Assembly (NCBI RefSeq): GCF_009766065.1
Contig: NZ_LMUE01000003.1
Coordinates: 1 to 64,000, forward strand
Direction of reading: 5' to 3'
Length of the DNA: 64,000 nucleotides
Source of the DNA: Dyella sp. S184
GTDB taxonomy: Bacteria > Pseudomonadota > Gammaproteobacteria > Xanthomonadales > Rhodanobacteraceae
This document shows positions 57,527-64,000 of the stretch, one piece after another (positions within the stretch are counted from its first letter, which is position 1; the number at the start of each line of letters is the position of its first letter). The notes beneath the pieces were generated by a model. The model was given only the letters and a program-made list of their open reading frames with translations. It made no database searches and was not told where the DNA came from. The translations under genes were made by a program, and so were the position numbers.

Positions 57527-57824
57527 GACTTTCCACCTTTCAATGGCGAGTGCGTGGCCAGTGTGCTGCAAACACGGGTAGCGGGCGTTCCAAGCTTGCC
57601 GTTCTGATGCACTCTCCGCAATGTCCACTAATTAACTAAACGATAGAGCCAATCGCAAGTCTCAAGGGGCGGAGTCTAGACATCGATGCATCATCCCGCG
57701 AATCGTGCCCCTGATTGCTGACAGATGCTGTCAGCAATGGCGACGGTGGGTCGGCCCGCATAGTGGGTTTCGTCTGGATCTGCGGGCATCATGTGCGCAC
57801 TGTTCTCCCGCCGTGGCTGCGCTC

Positions 57825-58709
57825 ATGTCATCACGTTCCACCCTTGCTCTGGTCGCGCTCGCGGTCGGCATGCTGTTGATCAGTATGGTCTCGTACCAGT
57901 GTGGTGCATCGCTGGCCAAGCACCTGTTCCCGCAGGTCGGCGCGCAGGGCGCTACCGCCTATCGGCTGGGGCTCAGCGCACTGATCCTGTTGCTATGGCG
58001 GCGGCCGTGGCGCCGGTTGGTCAACCAGCGTGACTGGCGCGCGCTCTGGGGCTATGGCCTCTCGATGGGTGCGATGAACATGGTGTTCTATATGTCGCTG
58101 CGCACGATCCCGCTAGGCATCGCGGTAGCGTTGGAATTCACCGGGCCGCTGGCGTTGGCACTATTCGGCTCGCGCCGATTGCTCGACTTCGTCTGGATCG
58201 CACTGGTGGTGGCCGGGCTGGCCCTGTTGTTGCCGCTGCGCCAGCAGGTGCATGCACTCGATCCGGTTGGCGTGATGTACGCGTTGGCTGCTGGCGTGGG
58301 CTGGGCGCTGTACATCGTGCTGGGAAAGAAGGCCGGGGCAGCCTACGGCGCGGACGCGGTGACGCTGGGCACCTCGATCGGCGCCTTGCTGGCGATCCCG
58401 TTTGGCGTCGTGCACGCCGGCAGTGCACTGCTGTCGCCGGCGCTGTTGCCGTATGCCCTGGGTGTGGCGGTACTAAGCTCAGCGCTGCCATATTCGCTGG
58501 AGATGGTCGCGCTGACCCGGTTGCCGGCACGCACGTTCAGCACCTTGTTGAGCTTGGAGCCGGCCATCGCAGCGTTAGCCGGCGTGGCGTTGCTGGGCGA
58601 ACGGCTCAGCCTGCTGCAGTGGCTGGCCATCGTGACGATCATCGTGGCGGCGGCGGGTACCGCGTTGAGCGTGCGTCGGCCCATGCTGGCTGAGCCGCTG
58701 GCGAACTGA
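57825..58709 (+). CDS. rhtA: DMT-superfamily exporter, RhtA/EamA type
   Basis: A 294-residue ten-span transporter of two EamA repeats. SYQCGASLAKHLFPQVGAQGATAYRLGLSAL and IALEFTGPLALAL in the first half, and GVGWALYIVLGKKAG and LEPAIAALAGVALLGERL in the second, match the threonine/homoserine exporter RhtA. The ATG at 57825 gives MSSRSTLALVALAVG; the longer open frame has no similarity. Monocistronic. Confidence 0.85.
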   Translation: MSSRSTLALVALAVGMLLISMVSYQCGASLAKHLFPQVGAQGATAYRLGLSALILLLWRRPWRRLVNQRDWRALWGYGLSMGAMNMVFYMSLRTIPLGIAVALEFTGPLALALFGSRRLLDFVWIALVVAGLALLLPLRQQVHALDPVGVMYALAAGVGWALYIVLGKKAGAAYGADAVTLGTSIGALLAIPFGVVHAGSALLSPALLPYALGVAVLSSALPYSLEMVALTRLPARTFSTLLSLEPAIAALAGVALLGERLSLLQWLAIVTIIVAAAGTALSVRRPMLAEPLAN

Positions 58710-58813
58710 GAGCCACCAACAAAACGACGCCATTCCTCAGCGCAAACGTCCGCTTGGATCGAAAGCGGACATGCGAGCTTGCTGATGCGCTCCCGTCTTT
58801 TCGGTCAACTGCC

Positions 58814-60061
58814 TCAAAGATTCTCCAGGTATGCCGCCTCGCCGTGCAGCGACTGATCGAGGCCAGCTGCTTCGCCGGCTTCATCGACTTTCACTGTTGT
58901 GATGCGGTCGATCAGCCAGAGCATCCCGTAGGTAAAGACGAATGCCCAGATGGAGGACAGCGCCACTGCGCCGAGCTGGATGAAGAAGAAATGCGGATTT
59001 CCGCGCAATAAGCCGTCGGCACCGGCTGGGTTGAATGCAGTCGTCGCGAAGACGCCGCAAAGGACGATGCCGAGCGCCCCGCCGACGCCGTGCACACCCC
59101 AGACATCAAGCGCATCGTCCCAACCGAGTTTGTTCTTCAGCGCCACTGCGTAGAAACAGACGAGGCCAGCGACGATACCAATGAGACAGGCTGTTGCGGG
59201 CGATACATATCCGGCCGCCGGTGTGATGGTGGCGAGGCCTGCGACTGCGCCGGTCAGCAGACCAAGGAACTTCGGCTTTTTTGTCGTTATCCAGTCCATG
59301 GCCAGCCATGCGATGGCAGCGAAACTGGCGGCGAAGTCGGTGTTCACGAAGGCGACCGCCGTGACCGAATCGACGCGGAACTCGCTGCCTGCGTTGAACC
59401 CGTACCAGCCGAACCAGAGCAAGCCGGTGCCCAGTGCGACGAGCGGGATGGAGTGCGGGCCACGATCTTCAACCTGGCGTTTGCCGACATAGAGAACCGA
59501 GGCGAGAGCGGCGATGCCGGCGATATTGTGGACGACGATGCCACCTGCGAAGTCGAGTACGCCCCAACTCGCCAGGATGCCGCCGCCCCAGATCATGTGC
59601 ACGAACGGGAAGTAGACCAAGATCAGCCAAGCGGTGAGAAACAGCATGTACGCCTTGAAGGTGACGCGATTCGCGAAGGCGCCGGTAATCAGCGCTGGTG
59701 TGATGATCGCGAACATCATCTGGTAGGCGCAGAAGACGAACATGGGAATGGTCGGGTTGATCAGCGACGGCGTATTCAGTGTGATCCCGCGCAGAAAGGC
59801 CCAATCGAGGTTGCCGATGAGGCCCATGACATCCGTTCCGCTTTTCAGATCGCCGCTGAAGCACAGCGAGAAACCGAACGCCCACCAGAGCACAGTCGTC
59901 CAGCCCATCGACACAAAGCTCTGAATCATGATGGCCAGAACATTCTTGCGACCGACCAGGCCGCCGTAGAAAAACGCCAGCCCCGGCGTCATCAGCATGA
60001 CCAGGCTGGAGCAAAGCAACATAAAGGCAGTATTGCCGGTGTCGATGACCATAGCTGGCAT
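58814..60061 (-). CDS. amtB: Ammonium transporter (Amt family)
   Basis: A 415-residue channel with about 11 spans. NTAFMLLCSSLVMLMTPGLAFFYGGLV opens the protein, followed by MIWGGGILASWGVLDFAGGIVVHNIAG (channel His in VVHNIAG) and DDALDVWGVHGVGGALG (second channel His). There is no signal peptide. The ATG at 60061 has AGGGGA upstream. No glnK lies beside it in the window. The gap to the SGNH gene (60062-60272) has no gene. Confidence 0.92.
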   Translation of the reverse strand: MPAMVIDTGNTAFMLLCSSLVMLMTPGLAFFYGGLVGRKNVLAIMIQSFVSMGWTTVLWWAFGFSLCFSGDLKSGTDVMGLIGNLDWAFLRGITLNTPSLINPTIPMFVFCAYQMMFAIITPALITGAFANRVTFKAYMLFLTAWLILVYFPFVHMIWGGGILASWGVLDFAGGIVVHNIAGIAALASVLYVGKRQVEDRGPHSIPLVALGTGLLWFGWYGFNAGSEFRVDSVTAVAFVNTDFAASFAAIAWLAMDWITTKKPKFLGLLTGAVAGLATITPAAGYVSPATACLIGIVAGLVCFYAVALKNKLGWDDALDVWGVHGVGGALGIVLCGVFATTAFNPAGADGLLRGNPHFFFIQLGAVALSSIWAFVFTYGMLWLIDRITTVKVDEAGEAAGLDQSLHGEAAYLENL

Positions 60062-60272
60062 TGAGATTTCCCCTCGACGAAATGTCAGATTCGACTCATC
60101 CCTGCAGGCTTCGGCCATTCAATCCCTGCAACCCAACTTGCCTTATACGCCCTCTTGCCCAGCAGAAGCGACTCATTTGGGGTAGCGCACCCCAGGCGGG
60201 GGCGAAGTTAGAGAGCCTATCCTCGTAGTAAGCCCGTAAGGCCCAGAGTCTGGCAGGCGAAACCTTCGCCTT

Positions 60273-61523
60273 TCATCTATCTCGCGTAAAGAGACGCAGA
60301 TCGATGGCCGCCGCCATCGCTTTGTACCCTGCATCGTTCGGGTGCAGATGATCGCCACTGTCGAAGGCAGCCAGGAGAGAGCCCGTGTGTGCCGGGTCGC
60401 GCACCACTTGATCGAAATCGATGACCGCATCGAACGCGCCGGCATGGCGAATCCACGCGTTGACTGCCTGACGCTTTGCCTCACCGGCGGCCGAGGTGAA
60501 TGGCCAATCGACGCCTCCGTAGGGTGTCAACGTGACGCCGTATATCTTGATGCCCTTCGCATGCGCACGACCAATCATCGTTTTCATGCCATCGATGATT
60601 TGTTGCGCGGACACGTTGCCATCGGGCGTCGCGAGTACATCCGTAGCGGAAATATCGTTGATGCCTTCCATCACCAGAACCCAGTGCACGCCGGGTTTGT
60701 TCAGGACATCGCGATCCAGGCGCGCGAGAGCACTCGGTCCCAGGAAGGGTGTAGCACCGTCATGGAGAATCCGATTGCCGGCCATGCCTGCATCGACAAT
60801 TGCAATGGACCGGAGCGCCGGGTTCGCCTGCAATCGCGCGGCGAGCGCATCCGGCCATCGAGCGTTTTTGTCTTGCGTCGAACCGACCCCATCGGTAATG
60901 GAATCGCCAATAACCGCGATGGTTTGGGCGTTGCTTCCAGCGGCTACTTCCACGTCGGTCAAGAAGATTCGGCTACTGGTAGTTTCACCGGTGTGAAACT
61001 GTGTCATTGCCGTAGCATCGCCAGTCAGCGTCATGAAGGCGGTCTGGTTTCCAACGGTATGAAGGGTCGAAGATCCTGTGCGGATGGGCAAATACATGCT
61101 GACCGCGAGTTCTTCCAGCGGAGCTACCGAAAGGGGAATCGGGTCACTGAGTGCGTCGCCTCCCTTGGCAATCGTCACGGTGGGTTTGCCCCTGAAGGTC
61201 ACCGCGTGATCGGTTTCCGGCCGAATCGCCGAACCACTTGCATGTTGCGCCATGTGTACCGGACCGATCGTCAACGGTGCCGTACCAAAAAGGTTGGAGA
61301 AGCGGATGCGCACGCTCGATCCACCGATGCTGGTGCGTATGACCTGACGTATGGTTCTTGTCCCCAGTGGGGGCCCTGCCGAATCCGGTGACGCTGTCCA
61401 GGCATCGACCCAATGCATGTTGTCGGTTGTGGGGACGTTCGTTGTTGACCTGGCTGGTGTCAGTGCTGCTAGCGAACTGAGCACCATTCCGGCTGCAACG
61501 TGTTTCAGCGTCGAACCCATCAT
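60273..61523 (-). CDS. Exported SGNH/GDSL-family hydrolase
   Basis: A 416-residue protein with a signal peptide (MMGSTLKHVAAGMVLSSLAALTPA). The catalytic Ser lies in AVIGDSITDG (~residue 210), Gly in AGMAGNRI, Asn in MEGINDIS, and the Asp-x-x-His pair in DSGDHLHPNDAG. The N-terminal ~190 residues form an added beta domain seen in secreted relatives. It should cleave esters in the periplasm or outside the cell; the target (lipid or acetylated sugar) is open. Confidence 0.88.
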   Translation of the reverse strand: MMGSTLKHVAAGMVLSSLAALTPARSTTNVPTTDNMHWVDAWTASPDSAGPPLGTRTIRQVIRTSIGGSSVRIRFSNLFGTAPLTIGPVHMAQHASGSAIRPETDHAVTFRGKPTVTIAKGGDALSDPIPLSVAPLEELAVSMYLPIRTGSSTLHTVGNQTAFMTLTGDATAMTQFHTGETTSSRIFLTDVEVAAGSNAQTIAVIGDSITDGVGSTQDKNARWPDALAARLQANPALRSIAIVDAGMAGNRILHDGATPFLGPSALARLDRDVLNKPGVHWVLVMEGINDISATDVLATPDGNVSAQQIIDGMKTMIGRAHAKGIKIYGVTLTPYGGVDWPFTSAAGEAKRQAVNAWIRHAGAFDAVIDFDQVVRDPAHTGSLLAAFDSGDHLHPNDAGYKAMAAAIDLRLFTRDR

Positions 61524-61642
61524 AAGCTCGCCCTTGGTTTGAGTGACTTATGAATAGTGGGCCGTAGGCCTGGCCTGCTTCATGTGCCGGAAGGCAGGAT
61601 GAAGGCTCGTGCCGAGCCGTGGTGATCGACCCAGAGTAAATG

Positions 61643-62191
61643 CTACTTGCCAGTTTCAGGCCACGCCTGAGGCACCTTGCGGATGTCCTCAACCGTATAG
61701 CCGAGCTGTTTCACGCGAGCCACCAGCGTGTCGTAGTCAGCCGACGGAATCGTTGGCGTGCGCGCCATGATCCAGACGTAGTCGCGCTTGTCGCGGGCGA
61801 TGATCGTCTCGCTGTAGTTGTCGTCAAGATAGGCCACCAGGTATTGCGCCTTGATCGGCCAGATCAGTTGCACGCCCCAGACAGCGTTGTTGGTATTCGG
61901 TGTTACGAAACCCGTGGAGTGGATGGTTTTTACCGGGTTGTCGAATGAACTGTTGCGATAGCGGAACGAGGTGCCGATGCGTCCGTCGGGCTGCAGCGTA
62001 TAAGTCTCGATGGCGTTGTAAGCCTTCTTCTCGACGAACGAAGGTATGGATGCAATCACGTACCAGCTGCCCATGAAGCGGGGAAGGTCAACATGGGCGA
62101 CTGGTTTGATCGGCGCCATGTCGCTCGCAGTCGCGGCCGTAGCTACCATCGCGAGACCGCAAGCCAGCAGCAGAGATTTGGTGAGTTGCAT
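61643..62191 (-). CDS. blc: Bacterial lipocalin (Blc-like)
   Basis: A 182-residue lipocalin with signal peptide (MQLTKSLLLACGLAMVATAATA). The lipocalin motif GSWYVIASIPSFVEKKAYNA, the strand motifs (GRIGTSFRYRN, YLVAYLDDNYSETIIARD) and YVWIMARTPTI match Blc. LLAC resembles a lipobox, but cleavage at ATA is as likely, so membrane anchoring is uncertain. It probably carries lipids in the envelope. The cfa-like gene ends 53 bases upstream on the same strand, which fits a lipid-handling operon. Confidence 0.9.
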   Translation of the reverse strand: MQLTKSLLLACGLAMVATAATASDMAPIKPVAHVDLPRFMGSWYVIASIPSFVEKKAYNAIETYTLQPDGRIGTSFRYRNSSFDNPVKTIHSTGFVTPNTNNAVWGVQLIWPIKAQYLVAYLDDNYSETIIARDKRDYVWIMARTPTIPSADYDTLVARVKQLGYTVEDIRKVPQAWPETGK

Positions 62192-62244
62192 TCGATGCTC
62201 CTGGTGGGCGCGGTGTCGTACTTGGAAAGTGGATCGACGGTCGA

Positions 62245-63327
62245 TCAGGGACGCACGAACCGGTAATGCGCGACCAGCCATTCCTGGCCATCGGCGTAGC
62301 CGAACAACTCCGCGCAGGACATCCAGAACATGCGCCAGCGCTGGAACCACAGCGGCGCGGCCTTGGTACCGTAGGCCTTGATCAACGTGGCCATCACCCG
62401 ATCCTTGCGTGCATCCTGATTCGCAAGCCAGTGATTGGCGCTGCGCTGGTAATGCGTGCCGTCGACGTGCCAGCGCTGCTCGATCTGCAGGTCGCGCTGG
62501 AACCAGAGCAGGGTGTCGGAGGCTGGCATCAGGCCGCCGGTGAAGAAATGCCGGCCCATCCAGTTGTCCTCGCCCGCAGTCTCGAACGGATACATCAGGG
62601 TCTTGTGCGCGAAGATGTGCACGAACAGTTTGCCACCGGGCCGCAGCCAGCTTGAGATACGACCGAGCAGGATTTCGTAGTTGCGCATGTGCTCGAACAT
62701 CTCGACCGACACGCAGCGATCGAATTGGGCGGCTTCCAGTTCGAGCTGGTTGACGTCCTGGGTGATCACGCGCACGTTGAAAAGGCCACGTTGACGGCAC
62801 TGCGCTTCGATGTGTTCACGTTGCTGGTTCGAGTTCGAGACCGCGACGATCTTCGCGTTCGGATAGCGTTCGGCCATCCACAGCGTGAGCGAGCCCCAGC
62901 CGCAGCCGAGTTCGAGGATCTTCTGGCCGTCCGCCAGCTCGGCGCGCACGCCATACAGCTTGAGCATCGCCTCTTCGGCCTGTTCCAGCGACTCGTCGCC
63001 ACGCGGGTAATAGCAGCCCGAATACTTCAGGCGCTTGCCGAGGCAAAGTTCGAAGAAGGCCGGCGGCAGTTCGTAGTGCTGCGCATTGGCAGCGTCGGTA
63101 TGGATGGCCACCGGACTGTGCCGCAGCATGTCGATGCGCTCCGCAAAACGGGCAGCCTGCTGATCCAGTCCGCCGCTCATTTCCTCGCGCAAGCGCTGCG
63201 CGCACATGCGTCGGATGCCCTGCCGCAAGAGCGCGTCAGGCAAGTGGCCTCGTTCGGCGAGACCCAACAGACCGCTGGCGGGGTGCTCTTGTGGCAGTTC
63301 GTCGCTGACGGCGGCATAGGCATTCAT
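62245..63327 (-). CDS. cfa: Cyclopropane-fatty-acid synthase-like methyltransferase
   Basis: A 360-residue SAM-dependent enzyme. HYELPPAFFELCLGKRLKYSGCYY, the SAM loop ILELGCGWGSLTLWMAERYP (~residues 140-159), and SVEMFEHMRNYEILLGRI are the CFAS set, with Glu and His landmarks. It lacks the ~100-residue N-terminal domain of E. coli Cfa (382 residues) and starts at ~MNAYAAVSDELP. It would methylate unsaturated phospholipid acyl chains. Its start overlaps the DUF1295 stop by 4 bases. Confidence 0.88.
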   Translation of the reverse strand: MNAYAAVSDELPQEHPASGLLGLAERGHLPDALLRQGIRRMCAQRLREEMSGGLDQQAARFAERIDMLRHSPVAIHTDAANAQHYELPPAFFELCLGKRLKYSGCYYPRGDESLEQAEEAMLKLYGVRAELADGQKILELGCGWGSLTLWMAERYPNAKIVAVSNSNQQREHIEAQCRQRGLFNVRVITQDVNQLELEAAQFDRCVSVEMFEHMRNYEILLGRISSWLRPGGKLFVHIFAHKTLMYPFETAGEDNWMGRHFFTGGLMPASDTLLWFQRDLQIEQRWHVDGTHYQRSANHWLANQDARKDRVMATLIKAYGTKAAPLWFQRWRMFWMSCAELFGYADGQEWLVAHYRFVRP

Positions 63328-64000
63328 GGTTCGATCCTCTTCGGAAACCAGGGAAACAGCATCGATGTGCTGCGTTGATAGGCGCGATAGTCCTCACCGC
63401 GGCTGCGCAGCGCCTGCGTCTCGGTATACGGGATGCCGCTGATCCAGCGCAGGAACACATACATCACCACCGGCCCCGACCAGGCCAGCCACGCGACGGG
63501 CGAGCCCAGCGCAAGGCAGACGTAGGCGAACCAGTGGATCCATTCGAAGAAATAATTGGGGTGACGCGAGTAACGCCACAGGCCATCGCGACAGGTGCGC
63601 CCGCGATGGGCGGGATTTGTCCGAAAGCGCGCGAGTTGACGGTCGGCGATCGATTCACCGATCACGCTGATCAGCCAGATCGCGATCGCTGCCAGAGCCC
63701 ACGGACCAAAGCCGTCGGGATTGCGTGCCACCGCAAGGAATGGCAGCGCGAACAGCACGATCAGGAAGGCCTGGAACTGGAAGAACAGGAAGAACTTGAA
63801 CTGATTGCCGTTCCAATGCGAGCGCAGATTCTGGTAACGGCCATCCTCCGGCTCGCCCCGAACGCGTGTCCACAAATGCGCAGCGAGCCGCGCACCCCAA
63901 AGGCCACCGAGCACGGCAAGGATGGCGCGCGGCCACGCGTCGCCATCACCGAATACCGCAAGGAAAACTGCCGCGCCGCCCACACCACTGGCCCACAGCA
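63324..64000 (-). CDS. DUF1295 / steroid 5-alpha-reductase-like membrane protein, 5' end cut by window edge
   Basis: At least 225 residues are visible, and the frame stays open to 64000. QNLRSHWNGNQFKFFLFFQFQAFLI, GLWRYSRHPNYFFEWIHWFAY and GIPYTETQALRSRGEDYRAYQ are the DUF1295 signatures shared with the C-terminal half of steroid 5-alpha-reductases, with 5-6 membrane spans. The N-terminus is not in the window; family members are about 260 residues. It runs into cfa with an ATGA overlap. Confidence 0.85.
   Translation of the reverse strand, partial: LWASGVGGAAVFLAVFGDGDAWPRAILAVLGGLWGARLAAHLWTRVRGEPEDGRYQNLRSHWNGNQFKFFLFFQFQAFLIVLFALPFLAVARNPDGFGPWALAAIAIWLISVIGESIADRQLARFRTNPAHRGRTCRDGLWRYSRHPNYFFEWIHWFAYVCLALGSPVAWLAWSGPVVMYVFLRWISGIPYTETQALRSRGEDYRAYQRSTSMLFPWFPKRIEP

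Noticed and set aside
60103..60143. Sigma-54 promoter for the ammonium transporter
   Set aside because: Two GG/GC-like candidates on the minus strand (TGGCCGAAGCCTGC and AGGCAAGTTGGGTTGC) have spacings one base too short and one too long for the -24/-12 rule.

Overview
The window looks like chromosomal DNA from a high-GC gammaproteobacterium of the Xanthomonadales (Lysobacterales), most likely Rhodanobacteraceae (Rhodanobacter, Dyella or Frateuria type). The reasons are the ndk-rlmN-pilF-rodZ-yfgM-bamB-der order, a MoeB with an N-terminal rhodanese domain, a PsrA-type TetR repressor next to fadBA, and intergenic inverted repeats built from GGGAATCGGGAAT units. The genus call is inference from gene content and not from a marker phylogeny. 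No rRNA, tRNA, CRISPR array or intact insertion sequence was seen.

Positions 1-5.7 kb hold a decayed copy of the fadA 3' end, a higBA-type toxin-antitoxin pair, and a psrA-fadB-fadA beta-oxidation operon with two perfect PsrA-type operators. Positions 5.8-19.2 kb are a core housekeeping block: ndk, rlmN, pilF, rodZ, yfgM, bamB, der, moeB, a GNAT gene, folD, guaB, guaA and tadA. The ispG and hisS genes, which lie between rodZ and yfgM in E. coli and Pseudomonas, are absent from that slot.

Positions 19.2-41.6 kb are the outstanding region. A minus-strand group carries a sirtuin, ispA (farnesyl diphosphate synthase), copDC, hpnG, shc/hpnF and a one-enzyme squalene synthase of eukaryotic type. 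It is followed by hpnA (plus strand), a ferritin-like di-iron gene and hpnL-K-J-I (minus strand). A plus-strand operon then carries diphosphomevalonate decarboxylase, phosphomevalonate kinase, a fused HMG-CoA reductase/mevalonate kinase, type I IPP isomerase, hpnH and hpnB. Read together, the locus encodes a near-complete line from HMG-CoA to bacteriohopanetetrol cyclitol ether: HMG-CoA, mevalonate, IPP/DMAPP, FPP, squalene, hopene, adenosylhopane, ribosylhopane/BHT, GlcNAc-BHT, GlcN-BHT, cyclitol ether. HMG-CoA synthase is not in the window. The loss of ispG from its usual slot fits replacement of the MEP pathway by the mevalonate pathway.

Positions 41.6-57.6 kb are looser accessory DNA. They hold a secreted VOC protein, an exported retropepsin-like protein, a fimbrial-like small protein overlapping a GAF-GGDEF-EAL protein, a 52-residue RMF/CrpP-like microprotein, a MASE1-PAS-PAS-GGDEF cyclase with a perfect CRP/Clp-type site upstream, a TSUP permease, an MFS pump with its MarR repressor, an FAD monooxygenase and a DoxX-like membrane protein, with several large hairpins between them. 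Positions 57.8-64 kb carry an RhtA-type exporter, an ammonium transporter, an SGNH hydrolase, a lipocalin, a cyclopropane-fatty-acid-synthase-like methyltransferase and the start of a DUF1295 membrane reductase cut by the window edge.
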